From NCBI RefSeq assembly GCF_000160555.1, contig NZ_GG749280.1, positions 113,890-177,889 of the forward strand: a stretch of DNA of 64,000 nucleotides, given 5' to 3'. The notes below the pieces were generated by a model, which was given only the letters and a program-made list of their open reading frames with translations, ran no database searches and had not been told where the DNA came from. Both the position numbers and the translations under genes were made by a program. This DNA is from Centipeda noxia ATCC 43541. Lineage in GTDB: Bacteria; Bacillota; Negativicutes; Selenomonadales; Selenomonadaceae. Of the stretch, positions 54,183-63,769 are shown piece by piece. The first letter of the stretch is position 1, and each line of letters starts with the position of its first letter.

Positions 54183-54224
54183 ATTATAGCAAAGGGATTT
54201 CTGAAGGGACGTAACATATGTTAC
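54183..54224 (-). promoter_or_regulatory. hcp promoter with Crp/Fnr-type site at -41.5
   Basis: Minus strand -10 TATAAT at 54188-54183. A perfect 14-bp palindrome, GTAAC-ATAT-GTTAC, at 54211-54224 replaces the -35. Its centre (54217.5) lies 41.5 bp upstream of the predicted start (54176), the classic class II activator position. HcpR, a Crp/Fnr-family protein, is the known regulator of hcp in many anaerobes; assigning this site to it is an inference. Confidence 0.7.
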
Positions 54225-54266
54225 CCCCACTGCAATCAATAGAAATTCTCATTTTTTAAGATCCGA

Positions 54267-55052
54267 TCAAGAGGTAAAGTTCGGATCAAACGCCTGGATA
54301 TCCGCCAACGTATCAAATTCATAAATGACATTGTCCGCATAACACCTTCGGTAAAGTGCAAGATCATCGATATGCCGCATATAGAATTGTTCCCAGAGGA
54401 GTCCGCGAACGGCTTCGTCTGTCTCATACGCACTCTTTAGCAGCGCGCGGAATCGCTCGCTGAACCCCCTTGAAAAATACACCTGGCCCATCATATACCA
54501 ACCGCGCTGCCCGCCGATCTGCACATCGGTAATGCGGTTGTCCGCATCGACAGACAGATAGTATTCTCCCGTAGGCTCCTCACCATAAATCGATGCATAG
54601 TAGGAGCGATAGACATACGGCTCAAAAACATTTTCCGTGAAATAATGATCTGCCGAACAGATATAGGTGTTGTCGAGCACATCCAGGACACGATAGAGAG
54701 ACGACGTGTTGTTGTAACGAAAATAATCCGGATTCTCAATGATATGGATATGCGGGTCTGAGGCAAGATAGGAAAATTGTTCTTTTCGATATCCTACGAC
54801 GAGGAAAATATCTCCGATCCCCGCTGCAATCAGCTGCCGTATCTGACGTTCAACAAGCACTTCGCCGCAAATCCGCAGCAGCCCCTTCGGCATCTTATCC
54901 GTAATCGGCGCAAGACGGCTGCCATATCCGGCGGCCATCAGTACGGCATTTTTCACACGATAGCTTTCGAGCGCCGCCGCAGCGCGTTTCTGCCGGCACG
55001 TGCCGTCTGTTTTACACCGTTCGGAAAGCTTTAGAAACTCCTCATATGTCAT
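54267..55052 (-). CDS. licC: choline-phosphate cytidylyltransferase (LicC-like)
   Basis: 261 residues from the ATG at 55052. A short helical N-terminus (1-45) precedes a sugar-nucleotide-transferase-like domain: NAVLMAAGYGSRLAPITDKMPK is the nucleotide-binding signature with the catalytic Lys, followed by VVGYRKEQF and CSADHYFTE metal-site blocks. With LicA and LicB it should turn choline into CDP-choline. The start overlaps licB by 4 bases. Last gene of the operon. Confidence 0.85.
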   Translation of the reverse strand: MTYEEFLKLSERCKTDGTCRQKRAAAALESYRVKNAVLMAAGYGSRLAPITDKMPKGLLRICGEVLVERQIRQLIAAGIGDIFLVVGYRKEQFSYLASDPHIHIIENPDYFRYNNTSSLYRVLDVLDNTYICSADHYFTENVFEPYVYRSYYASIYGEEPTGEYYLSVDADNRITDVQIGGQRGWYMMGQVYFSRGFSERFRALLKSAYETDEAVRGLLWEQFYMRHIDDLALYRRCYADNVIYEFDTLADIQAFDPNFTS

Positions 55053-55990
55053 AGTATATTCTCGGCCTTCTGCGGATAAAGAGAAACCAACACAACTCCA
55101 GCAAAGACAAGTCCACAGCCTAAAATCATCTGTCCCGACACCATTGCTCCCCCAATTCCCCACTGCAGAAGCACGCCCCAAATGATATAACTTGCGTTCA
55201 GCGCCATTCCGCGTGCGCATCCAATGGCTCTATTAACCGCGTACCAGAGAAAATAGGATGCACCTGCGATGATGCCCGCGGCGACAAGCGATCCAAGTAC
55301 GTCGGGGTGGGATGAAATCTCCTCCCATATCAATCTCCCCGGTAAAATGATCAGTGACATGAACAGTAAAGCGCTGCCGGAAATACACTCACGCAGCGTA
55401 ATCGCAAGGTCAGGCTCAATGTCCTCCATGCCGCGCACGGCAAGCACGATTTCACTCCCCCAGCAAAATGCTGCAGCAAGCCCGCAGACAAGACCCGGAA
55501 GAAGCAGTGGAGCAGCAAAATCTGACGGCGTCCCCGCCGTGAGGACTACCCCCGTTACCGCAAGCGCAATGCCAAGCCCCATACGCATTGTTATTGCTTG
55601 ATGCAGGATCACTCTGGCAAGAATACAGCCGACAACGGGGTAAAGCGCCGAGAGTGCCAATGCATAGGTCGGTCCTGCCCAGAGAATGCCGAGACAATAG
55701 GAAAGTTGTCCGAGCGGTCCGCCAAGAAGCGCCGCAGCACATAGAAAAGCCCCAGAACGATGAAAGATCGTGCGGACGGCATGCAGAGCGCCGCGGATCC
55801 CGTTCACGAGGAGCAAAGACACAGCTGCGCTCATATCATTGACAGCGGTACAGACGAGCGGAACGATAATCCCCGCCGCTAAATTTCCTTCGAGAAGAGG
55901 TCGTGCGCCAATATCGTACAAATAGTTATTACATCCCCAAAGGAATCCGCTTAGGAGGCCGAGCATCAGCCACAGAGGATACCGTCTCAT
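55049..55990 (-). CDS. licB: choline permease (LicB-like, DMT superfamily)
   Basis: 313 residues with about ten membrane segments in two EamA-like halves. The N-terminus LMLGLLSGFLWGCNNYLYDIG and the LGGPLGQLSYCLGI block are typical of LicB proteins that import choline. Overlaps both licA and licC by 4 bases, so the three are translated as a unit. Confidence 0.85.
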   Translation of the reverse strand: MRRYPLWLMLGLLSGFLWGCNNYLYDIGARPLLEGNLAAGIIVPLVCTAVNDMSAAVSLLLVNGIRGALHAVRTIFHRSGAFLCAAALLGGPLGQLSYCLGILWAGPTYALALSALYPVVGCILARVILHQAITMRMGLGIALAVTGVVLTAGTPSDFAAPLLLPGLVCGLAAAFCWGSEIVLAVRGMEDIEPDLAITLRECISGSALLFMSLIILPGRLIWEEISSHPDVLGSLVAAGIIAGASYFLWYAVNRAIGCARGMALNASYIIWGVLLQWGIGGAMVSGQMILGCGLVFAGVVLVSLYPQKAENIL

Positions 55991-56886
55991 AATGCATTCT
56001 CCAGCAGAGCCCGTGCCTTTGCAGGATAGTCTCTTGCAAAGCGGAACTGGTTCTCTGCATACGCGCCGAACGTTACGCCGAACGAACTCTTATAGGCACA
56101 CCAACAGCTCCAAAGGAGTCCCCCGACCGCCATATATGCATATACTCTCGCTCTGATCCGATCATCGAAGCCCTCAGGAAAGTATCCCGCAAGCAGCTGC
56201 TTTGTCTCTTCCTCCGTATAATTTGCATAAATCGCAAACATCGCAATATCAATGAGGGGGTCAGAGAGTCCCGCATACTCCCAATCGATGAGATAGGGGT
56301 GCTCCCGTCCTTCAACAAACAGGAAGTTGTCGAAAATCGAATCAATATGACAAAGCGTCACACGATCTGTTAAAAAAGGAGCAAGAAAAGGCCGCAGGAA
56401 AAAGACCTCCGCCCGCACATTTCGATATTCGATGCAGTGGAGTCTCTCCAACGGCATCAGCTCTTCATAGAATTCCAGTGTTTCAAACGGGTCAAAAACC
56501 TTTGCACCGGTCAATCTGCGCTCATGAAAGGCCCGCAGTGCCCTCATACATCGTTTTACTTCATCCGTATTATGAGGATCGCAGACACGGGCACCCTCAT
56601 AGTAACATGAGATTTTATACCCGGGATCAATGCTGAGTGCAATGACATGTTCCGTAATATCAGCGGTACCGAGGAGTTCATAGACGACCTTCTCGTTTTC
56701 ACGGTCGATGAGGAGCTCTGTCCCGTGTCCGTTGTAGCGAAAGATATATTTCTGTCCATTCACAACGAAGAGGAAAGAGTCATTGGTCATTCCTTCCTTG
56801 AGCGGCAACAGAGTACCGTCAGCCGCCTCTCTGCCGAAGTGCAGCTGGATCGTACGCCGAATAAAGCGCTCCTCTTCCATCTGCAT
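55987..56886 (-). CDS. licA: choline kinase (LicA-like)
   Basis: 299 residues from the ATG at 56886; an ATG 6 bases further in is possible. Aminoglycoside-phosphotransferase/choline-kinase fold: GMTNDSFLF and YIFRYNGHGTE for the ATP site, catalytic loop LCHIDSIFDNFLF and the metal-binding LIDWEYAGLSDPLIDIA. Phosphorylates choline taken up by LicB. No strong ribosome-binding site is visible. Confidence 0.88.
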   Translation of the reverse strand: MQMEEERFIRRTIQLHFGREAADGTLLPLKEGMTNDSFLFVVNGQKYIFRYNGHGTELLIDRENEKVVYELLGTADITEHVIALSIDPGYKISCYYEGARVCDPHNTDEVKRCMRALRAFHERRLTGAKVFDPFETLEFYEELMPLERLHCIEYRNVRAEVFFLRPFLAPFLTDRVTLCHIDSIFDNFLFVEGREHPYLIDWEYAGLSDPLIDIAMFAIYANYTEEETKQLLAGYFPEGFDDRIRARVYAYMAVGGLLWSCWCAYKSSFGVTFGAYAENQFRFARDYPAKARALLENAL

Positions 56887-56940
56887 TGATCTCGATTGCG
56901 TTTCCCGATTCGATATCACACACAAGGCCCCATTCCGCGT

Positions 56941-58548
56941 TTATATAATGCCGAGTTCCAAACGATGCCGGCGAACAACATTCTGTATATCGTGATACAG
57001 GGTTCCCGGCCACAGATCGATTTCGACGGGGACCGGAAGCGTCAGCGGATCTGCAAAGAGAAGCATCGCAAGGACGAGGCGGGAACGACGCTCCCGCACC
57101 TCCGCAGATTCATACATCTCCTGCAGCTTTCCAAGGATCTGCTCTTCTCCCCACACGAGGTTTTCATTGTGCAGGCGCAGCGGCAGGAGCGCCAAATAGA
57201 GCGTATACCATTCCTGTGCGCAAAAATCTTGAAGCAGTTCCTCGTTTCCGCCGCCGATTACCGAAACGAGCGCCTTCTTTTGGTCAAAAATCCATTTTTC
57301 AACGTCGGGCAGATATACATGCTCCGAGCACAGGCTGTCCGCGTGGTCTTTTTTAAGGCGGGCGACAATACGCTCTGCCGCTCCGCCGTGTTTTTCTCGA
57401 AATTCGGCAACAATCGTCCTGCGCCGATCCGCGGCAGGATCTTCGCAGCGGATCAGCTGCTCCAAATAATATTCTGCCTGCATCCAATCCTCCGCAACAT
57501 AGCTTCCTTCCAGCATTTTATTATAGTCGTCGGTCAGTTCGACGCCGTTCGGGCAATAGACCAGCGGACGGTCCAAAAGGAAAAAGGGCATATTGAGAGA
57601 TGAAAAATCCGTAAGCAGGATGTCTGCGCGGCTGAGTGCCTCAAACGGCGTATATGCTCCGTCGTCAAGTTCAATCCCATATGCATCCAGCATCGCTTTA
57701 TAAGATGCGACCTCGTTCTCCGTCATATCCCCCCGCTGGATAAAGTTATCAAACATAAACGGATGCGGACGAACTGCAAATTTTAATTCGCTGCTCCCAT
57801 ATTTTGCCGCAAAGTCAACAAAATGATCTTTATAATCAAGGAAATGGCTTCCTCCCACCATAGGATCTGTTGTCCAACGCGGCATCCAAAGGATTCTGCG
57901 TGTGCCGTGCGGCTCACCGTGATATTCCAAGTAGGGCACAAAGCTCGGATAGCCGAGATCCTCGAAATGCTGCAGTCCGGCAGAAACCGTATGCGGATAG
58001 GCAGATTCCATCGCAGCCTTCTCTTCCGGCGAGTCACAAAAATGAAACGTCATATGCGAGAAGAACTCCTGCATCATCGTCTCCCAATGAATAAAGAACT
58101 TCGTTCCCTGCGTGCCGTACGCGATATAGCAGAGTTTTGCAATTTTAACGAGATCTGTCGTATGGGTGCCGCCCATCTGGCGCAGATCTTCATAGGGCAG
58201 CGCCAAGAATATATAATCCGGCTGAAAGACCCGCAGATCGAGAACATTGGTAAAATCATAAACATCCTGATAGCGATCGTGGAAAAAATGCCAATAGCGC
58301 TCTTCATATTCTCCCACGCGCTTCCCTGCCGTATGGTCTGTCGCAGTATATGTCGGAAGCAGCACGATGATCGGCTCCACGTCATCGTCCGCTGCGAATA
58401 CATCATATACGGGAGACTGTTTATCCCAAATAAAGTCGTTCTGCACAAGAAAGACAACCCGCATCCTGCGCTCCGGATGCGGACGGTTGTGAAGTTCCTG
58501 AAGGTAATATGCCGCTGTGTTCATGTTGGAAAATGATCGTCCCTGCAT
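56941..58548 (-). CDS. CDP-glycerol glycerophosphotransferase-family protein
   Basis: 535 residues, no signal peptide. The central and C-terminal part (about 120-400) matches the family of teichoic-acid CDP-glycerol transferases, with the diagnostic block SRADILLTDFSSLNMPFFLLDRPLVY near 305-330 and a FAVRPHP block before it. The N-terminal 120 residues are a Rossmann-like region. In this operon it is a candidate to transfer a phospho-alcohol unit (glycerol phosphate or phosphocholine) to a surface glycan; the donor is not determined. GGGAA precedes the ATG. Confidence 0.75.
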   Translation of the reverse strand: MQGRSFSNMNTAAYYLQELHNRPHPERRMRVVFLVQNDFIWDKQSPVYDVFAADDDVEPIIVLLPTYTATDHTAGKRVGEYEERYWHFFHDRYQDVYDFTNVLDLRVFQPDYIFLALPYEDLRQMGGTHTTDLVKIAKLCYIAYGTQGTKFFIHWETMMQEFFSHMTFHFCDSPEEKAAMESAYPHTVSAGLQHFEDLGYPSFVPYLEYHGEPHGTRRILWMPRWTTDPMVGGSHFLDYKDHFVDFAAKYGSSELKFAVRPHPFMFDNFIQRGDMTENEVASYKAMLDAYGIELDDGAYTPFEALSRADILLTDFSSLNMPFFLLDRPLVYCPNGVELTDDYNKMLEGSYVAEDWMQAEYYLEQLIRCEDPAADRRRTIVAEFREKHGGAAERIVARLKKDHADSLCSEHVYLPDVEKWIFDQKKALVSVIGGGNEELLQDFCAQEWYTLYLALLPLRLHNENLVWGEEQILGKLQEMYESAEVRERRSRLVLAMLLFADPLTLPVPVEIDLWPGTLYHDIQNVVRRHRLELGII

Positions 58549-58557
58549 AATTCCCGC

Positions 58558-59160
58558 CTATCTTAGCAAAAGTGTTGTCTTACTTATTTCGGATAAACTC
58601 CGAACCGTATGCTCCCGCACCGAAAGCCACGCCTCTTTGGTGCGAACATACTCCATCTGCTGCATGCCGTTCACCACGAGCTCGCGGGGGAACCGTGCTG
58701 CTCCCATATTCCGATGAAACCCGTATTTTTCATGATAGCGCACGGATGCAATATTCTCATGCACGATATGTGCATAACAGGTATCTGCGCCAAATGCGCC
58801 GTACATATAGTCCGCAAAGAGCAGCGTTGCTTCTGCAAAGAGCGGACTCCCCCGATAACGTCGGTCGCCGACAAGCAGGCGCCCCGTGATGCACAGTCTC
58901 TCCGCAGGAATATGATCTGTCCAGCCCATCGTGGCAAACGGCGTGTCATTCTGTTTATCCACAACGACCAGAAGTCCCTGCGTCGGATCGGAGCAATACC
59001 GTCGATACCACGCCCTCTGTTTTTCCATATCGAGAAGAAAGGGCTGGTTCAGATAGCGATTGTTCAGAGGATCATTGCGCCATGCAATAATGTACGGGAA
59101 ATATTTTTCCGCAGCCTCTTCCAAATATACCGTGTTTCCTTCCAGACGAAGTTTCCGCAT
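58558..59160 (-). CDS. GNAT-family N-acetyltransferase, probably sugar-modifying
   Basis: 200 residues. GNAT fold: an N-terminal beta-alpha unit with AWRNDPLNNRYLNQPF, a central acetyl-CoA-binding strand and loop (GRLLVGDRRYRGSPLFAEATLL), then HIVHENIASVRYHEKYGFHR, the usual end of motif A/B. This resembles enzymes that acetylate amino groups of nucleotide sugars. It lies 18 bases after the aminotransferase gene, so it is a good candidate to acetylate that enzyme's product. Confidence 0.8.
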   Translation of the reverse strand: MRKLRLEGNTVYLEEAAEKYFPYIIAWRNDPLNNRYLNQPFLLDMEKQRAWYRRYCSDPTQGLLVVVDKQNDTPFATMGWTDHIPAERLCITGRLLVGDRRYRGSPLFAEATLLFADYMYGAFGADTCYAHIVHENIASVRYHEKYGFHRNMGAARFPRELVVNGMQQMEYVRTKEAWLSVREHTVRSLSEISKTTLLLR

Positions 59161-59178
59161 AGAATCTCCTTGCCGGAA

Positions 59179-60276
59179 TTACGGGCGATATGCATTGACG
59201 GTCTCGATCACATAGGCGATCTCATCCGCCCACATTCCGTTGAACATCGGCAGGCTCAGCACCTCATCGGCATAGCGTTCCGTCAACGGGAAGCTGCCGC
59301 GCCCATACCCGAGCCCCGCATAACATTCTGCACGGTGCGGCGGGATCGGATAGTGAATCACGGTCTCTATGCCGCGTTCAGAGAGATATTTTTTGAATCC
59401 GTCCCGCTGCGCTGTCCGAACGACGAACTGGTGGTAGACATGCTCGGCGCCTTCCCGCAGCTGAGGCAGAAGGATGTGTTCATTTTGTATGCCAGACAGA
59501 TACTGACCGGCAATCTCCTTTCGCTCGGCGGTCAGCTCCGGCAGATATTTCAGCTTCACGCGCAAAAGAGCCGCCTGAACTTCATCCAGACGGGAGTTCA
59601 CGCCGCACATTTCATTATGATACTTTTCCTTACTGCCGTAGTTTCTGAGCATGCGGATCCTCTCTGCGAGCACCGCATCATCCGTCACAACGGCACCCGC
59701 GTCGCCGAATGCGCCGAGGTTCTTCGTCGGGTAAAAGCTAAAGCATCCAATATTGCCGAATCGGCCCGTCATCGTTGCGCCGAAATGTGCGCCGTGCGAC
59801 TGGGCGCAGTCCTCAATGACGGCGAGGTGATATTTTTCTGCGGCACGCATAATATGCGGCATATCGGCTGCCTGCCCGTAGAGATGAACGGGCATGATCG
59901 CGCGCGTGCGCGATGTTATCGCGGCTTCCAGCTGCGCGGCATCAAGATTGTAGTACGCGTCCGGCTCGGCAAAGACGGGAGATGCGCCGTTCTCCGTAAC
60001 GGCAAGCGCTGTCGCAATATAGGTATTCGCCGGAACGACAACCTCATCCCCCGCGCCGATGCCGAGCGCTGCAGCGGAGAGCGTCAGGGCATCGAGCCCG
60101 GAATTCAGCCCGACTGCATATTTTGCTCCTGTATAGGCGGCAAACTCCCGTTCAAACGCCTCCAGCTCTGGCCCCAGAATATACCATCCGGAGCGGAGCG
60201 CACGCAGCGCAGCCTCTTCATATTCTGCTGCGTGAATGTCATACTGTCGTCCAAGAACAGCAAGATCAATGTTCAT
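59179..60276 (-). CDS. DegT/DnrJ/EryC1 sugar aminotransferase
   Basis: 365 residues from the ATG at 60276, 7 bases from AAAGGA. PLP-dependent family: [20 protein letters not shown], a conserved Asp-Cys-Ala-Gln-Ser-His-Gly block (IEDCAQSHG) and the PLP Lys in [14 protein letters not shown]. With the ketoisomerase encoded two genes earlier it should aminate a dTDP-3-keto-6-deoxyhexose at C3, as in Fuc3NAc/Qui3NAc synthesis. All catalytic residues look intact. Confidence 0.92.
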   Translation of the reverse strand: MNIDLAVLGRQYDIHAAEYEEAALRALRSGWYILGPELEAFEREFAAYTGAKYAVGLNSGLDALTLSAAALGIGAGDEVVVPANTYIATALAVTENGASPVFAEPDAYYNLDAAQLEAAITSRTRAIMPVHLYGQAADMPHIMRAAEKYHLAVIEDCAQSHGAHFGATMTGRFGNIGCFSFYPTKNLGAFGDAGAVVTDDAVLAERIRMLRNYGSKEKYHNEMCGVNSRLDEVQAALLRVKLKYLPELTAERKEIAGQYLSGIQNEHILLPQLREGAEHVYHQFVVRTAQRDGFKKYLSERGIETVIHYPIPPHRAECYAGLGYGRGSFPLTERYADEVLSLPMFNGMWADEIAYVIETVNAYRP

Positions 60277-60341
60277 CATTTTTCCTTTGTTGTCAGAGGA
60301 ATACATCGGCAAAGCGCTTGTGCTGCCGCAGCCAGACGATC

Positions 60342-61334
60342 TCATCGTCCATTGGCGTACAGCAGGCCGGAACGAAGCCAGCGCTGTAAATACGCTTGGT
60401 TGATCCGCTTTAAAGAGGCGGCATTTTCTCTTTGCATGCGGGGGACAGCCTCCTTTATGTATTCGTCGATATACAGTTCATAGAGCTCCCCCGCATGGTG
60501 CTCCGGGTCAATCTTCCAACTGCACAGATCACGCAGTTCGGGATGATCCTCCGCGATCATCGTATAGTACATATTTTGATCGGCACGGATTGCCTGCTGC
60601 CACTCAGGCTGCCATGAAACGCCGGAGCCCTTTTCATACCAGATAAAATGATCGTCGAAGAATCCCAGTTCAATTCCGTCTGCAATCATGATGTTATATA
60701 CGCAGTCCTCGCCGTATATAATCTTTCCAAGAATTTTCTCCGTATAGGAGATGAGCAGTTCTGCCTCCGTAAAGAACGCGCCGCCGACAGGAAAGTCCGG
60801 TACAATGAGATATTCCTTCTTAATTTCAGAAAAGGCCTTTCTGCGATAGGACTCCATATTGGACGGCTGGAGCTGACCGAGCACCTCATAGTTTTGCGGT
60901 CCTGCTTCTTGATAGTAATACGTACACCCAAAAGCGACCCGATATTGACTGTTCTCCACGAATCGAAGCATACGCGCCAAAGTAGTTTCATCGTACAGGA
61001 AATCGCCCGGAGAAATCGCTTTGATGTAGCGGCCCCGCATCACGGGAAACGCGCTCGCCGTATTTTTCACTGTCCCCTTGTTGTAGGGATTTGCCGCAAT
61101 TGTATAGGCATGGAAATTTCGCTGCGCAAAATACGCCTCAATCATTTTTCTGTCAAAATCCGGTGTGCCGTCATCTGCAATGATGATTTCAAAGGAACAG
61201 CCCTGCTGGCAGACAATGGATTCAAGCGTGGCAAACAGCTTCAGCAGATTCGGCCGATAGGTAAGCACACACACCGAAACGTCAATGTCCGGATGGTATG
61301 CGATTCTCTCCCCTCTGTGCATATTCTCCCCCAT
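60342..61334 (-). CDS. family 2 glycosyltransferase
   Basis: 330 residues, soluble. GT-A fold: [23 protein letters not shown], nucleotide-binding [20 protein letters not shown], and the SPGDFLYDE loop with the likely metal-binding Asp. A clear paralogue of the C-terminal half of the CatB-glycosyltransferase fusion encoded upstream. Transfers a sugar to a surface glycan; donor unknown. Start at 61334 is uncertain, and the ATG at 61322 is an alternative. Confidence 0.88.
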   Translation of the reverse strand: MGENMHRGERIAYHPDIDVSVCVLTYRPNLLKLFATLESIVCQQGCSFEIIIADDGTPDFDRKMIEAYFAQRNFHAYTIAANPYNKGTVKNTASAFPVMRGRYIKAISPGDFLYDETTLARMLRFVENSQYRVAFGCTYYYQEAGPQNYEVLGQLQPSNMESYRRKAFSEIKKEYLIVPDFPVGGAFFTEAELLISYTEKILGKIIYGEDCVYNIMIADGIELGFFDDHFIWYEKGSGVSWQPEWQQAIRADQNMYYTMIAEDHPELRDLCSWKIDPEHHAGELYELYIDEYIKEAVPRMQRENAASLKRINQAYLQRWLRSGLLYANGR

Positions 61335-61340
61335 TTATGA

Positions 61341-61766
61341 TCAATTCTTAGGAGCCGCAGATGTGCGCCCTTCATTTACCATGCGCAGGAACTCATCGTA
61401 ATCCCGTATGTAGTCGGATTCGTCATAGACCTCGGACGCCAGCACCATGAGCACGGCATCCGGTGAGAAATCATACATCTCACGCCACATGGCGTGCGAA
61501 ATATAAAGCCCCTCATATGGTTTTTCAAGAAGAACAACCTTCTTCTCACTGCCGTTGTCGAGGCGAATCTTGCATTTCCCATGAATACAGATCAGGATCT
61601 GCTCCAGCCGTTTATGCGCATGATGCCCCCGCACAACGCCCTCCACGGTGTCATACATATAGTAAACACGCTTGATGCGAAAGGGAATGTCGTTAAATTC
61701 TTCCAGAGCCACGAGCATCCCGCGCGCATCGCCATGCGGCTGGAACATATATTTTACAATTTGCAT
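61341..61766 (-). CDS. sugar 3,4-ketoisomerase (FdtA/QdtA, WxcM-like)
   Basis: 141 residues, single cupin domain. RGMLVALEEFNDIPFRIKRVYY followed by RGHHAHKRLEQILICIHGKC is the family signature, with the two catalytic His in GHHAHK. Such enzymes convert dTDP-4-keto-6-deoxyglucose to the 3-keto form, with galacto or gluco configuration depending on subgroup, which sequence alone does not settle. Upstream RmlA/RmlB are not in the window. Ribosome-binding site GGGGG. Confidence 0.9.
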   Translation of the reverse strand: MQIVKYMFQPHGDARGMLVALEEFNDIPFRIKRVYYMYDTVEGVVRGHHAHKRLEQILICIHGKCKIRLDNGSEKKVVLLEKPYEGLYISHAMWREMYDFSPDAVLMVLASEVYDESDYIRDYDEFLRMVNEGRTSAAPKN

Positions 61767-61791
61767 AGTGCCCCCATCTGATTGAAAACGA

Positions 61792-63729
61792 TTAAGTTAC
61801 GACTTCCGCATGAACCAGCTTGCTCAGCTCTGCCGGATCGACGTTCTGCAGGTAAGAACCTGCGGCTAACATTCTCTCTGCTTCCGCATAGTATGCTGCT
61901 CGCTTTCTCCTGTATGCCGCATCATCGTGCTGTTTTCCGCCGTCCGATCCAAAAATGATGTCCAAGATCTCGCTGTGTCGTTCCGCAATGATCGCAAGCG
62001 TACGTTTGCTGTCATACAGAAGGCGTTCTCTCCACTCCTGCGACAAATCGCCGGATATGCCGGTGTTATACTCGTACCATACGAAATTCTCATCCCAGAA
62101 CCCGAGCCGAATATCATCGGCAATCATAATCGGATAGACAGCATCCTCCGTGTAAATAATTTGGCCGAGTATATCCCTTGTATAGGCGGCGAGCAAGCTG
62201 CGCTCTCCCATAAATGCAGCCCCGACCACATAGTCCTGATAGACCAGATACGCCTCTTTGACTGCAGAGAAGTCCCGTTCTCTGTACGGCCGCAGCTGAA
62301 AGGGATTCATGCGGTTGATCAGATGATATTTATCACCCATTTTGGAGTAATAACATGCACGCCCGAAGGCTATTTTATAGCTGTTCTCCTCCATAAAGCG
62401 CAGCATATCCGCTAAAACATGGTCATTGTAGAGATAATCTCCCGGAGAGATCAGCTTCACGTAATGCCCCCGTGCTGCAGTGAGGACGTTCATCACATTA
62501 TGCACCGTTCCCTTATTCTCGGGACTTCGTACGATCACATAATCCCTGCATCCATGCTGCAGCAGCCACAGTTCGAGCTCCCGCTCTCGAAAATCCTTGG
62601 AACCGTCATCTCCGATCACAATCTCATAACTGCATCCTTGCTGCCGAATCACGGAGGTCAGCGTCATCAGCAGTTTTTCATAGTCCGGCTGATAGGTCAA
62701 AATTCCGATACTGATATTGTATTCTTTCCAAACATGAAAAATCCTGCTCTGTTCGTCTCCGCCATAGACAATCTCCGCCCCTGCAGCAGCGGCATAATCC
62801 GCACAGCGGGATGAAACATCCTCTTTGGTCGTAATCAGAACATCTGCCTGCTGCAGTGCTCGAACGGAAAAGTCCCTTCCGCTCTCATGCGTCAGTACAA
62901 GCGGCGCCTTCTCCCCGAGCGCTGAAAGCAGTTCATTGAGTTCACCAAGGGCTGTAGGCGGAGCCTTCCGCCCGAGTTCCAAACACAGAGCAGCTGGATC
63001 CTCTGCCGTATATGATCGAAGATAGTCCCGGAACACCTTGCGCCAAATCGCTTCCGTTGATGAGAAGTCCGGCACAAAATAGTAGATCCGACAGCCCTGC
63101 TCTTTGAGCATCCTAAGCGGAAGCGCAGTTTCATTCGCTGCAGCCGGCGTATCATTTTGCGCCGCAGAAAATTTATGGATAAACTTTGCCATATCTCCGC
63201 AGAGCATATGAATATGCGCCCGAATCTTTGCCTCGGACCAATTCCACCACTTGATCCGCTCGAGCGCAGCAGCGATCTGTTCATCGAAGCGATGCCGGAG
63301 GACGTGCGCCGGATTGCCTGCCATAACGGCATAAGGCGGCACATCTTCCGTCACGACTGCTCCCGCCTCTACCACAGCCCCATTGCCAATACGGGCACCG
63401 CCCAGAATCGTCGCTTTGCCGCCGATCCGTACGTCATTCCCAATGATAATCTGTCTGCCTGAATGACGGTCTGTCCATTTGTCTGCGCTATGCGGCACGA
63501 TGGAAGCATGCGCCGTTTTGCATTCATTTTCGTTCTGAAAGATAAACGCGACATCGTCAGAGACGGCAGAATAGCGCCCGATCAGTACGTGGACATCGTC
63601 GTCATCCGCAGCGAAGTTCCCGCCGAGTACATAGGAGCCCGCCCCTGCCGTCAATACGGTTTTCCCGTTTTCACGGATTACTTTGCGGATATGCGCGTCT
63701 TTATTTTCCAATACCACATGAAAGTTCAA
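61792..63729 (-). CDS. CatB-like acetyltransferase fused to a family 2 glycosyltransferase
   Basis: 645 residues from the TTG at 63729, 7 bases from AAGGGG; an in-frame TTG at 63750 lacks such a site. Residues about 25-165 are a left-handed beta-helix acetyltransferase of the CatB/xenobiotic type ([40 protein letters not shown]). A linker domain (about 195-330) looks Rossmann-like. Residues about 336-590 are a GT2 domain ([29 protein letters not shown]). It could acetylate the amino sugar and transfer it. The C-terminal tail [12 protein letters not shown] recurs in the next gene. Confidence 0.88.
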   Translation of the reverse strand: MNFHVVLENKDAHIRKVIRENGKTVLTAGAGSYVLGGNFAADDDDVHVLIGRYSAVSDDVAFIFQNENECKTAHASIVPHSADKWTDRHSGRQIIIGNDVRIGGKATILGGARIGNGAVVEAGAVVTEDVPPYAVMAGNPAHVLRHRFDEQIAAALERIKWWNWSEAKIRAHIHMLCGDMAKFIHKFSAAQNDTPAAANETALPLRMLKEQGCRIYYFVPDFSSTEAIWRKVFRDYLRSYTAEDPAALCLELGRKAPPTALGELNELLSALGEKAPLVLTHESGRDFSVRALQQADVLITTKEDVSSRCADYAAAAGAEIVYGGDEQSRIFHVWKEYNISIGILTYQPDYEKLLMTLTSVIRQQGCSYEIVIGDDGSKDFRERELELWLLQHGCRDYVIVRSPENKGTVHNVMNVLTAARGHYVKLISPGDYLYNDHVLADMLRFMEENSYKIAFGRACYYSKMGDKYHLINRMNPFQLRPYRERDFSAVKEAYLVYQDYVVGAAFMGERSLLAAYTRDILGQIIYTEDAVYPIMIADDIRLGFWDENFVWYEYNTGISGDLSQEWRERLLYDSKRTLAIIAERHSEILDIIFGSDGGKQHDDAAYRRKRAAYYAEAERMLAAGSYLQNVDPAELSKLVHAEVVT

Positions 63730-63769
63730 TGTCCATCCCCTTATGCGCAACGCGGGAAGCTCTCAAAAA

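Noticed and set aside
54137-54217. Longer hcp start at 54217
   Set aside because: The extra codons cover the -10 box and the operator palindrome; the protein from 54136 begins exactly like other Hcp proteins.
55053-55220. Longer licC start at 55220
   Set aside because: The extension lies wholly inside licB in another frame; the 4-base overlap start at 55052 fits the operon.
56819-57013. Small minus-strand frame upstream of licA as a separate gene or frameshifted extension
   Set aside because: 64 codons overlapping two real genes, no ribosome-binding site, and no match to the end of the phosphotransferase gene, which closes with a normal stop at 56941.
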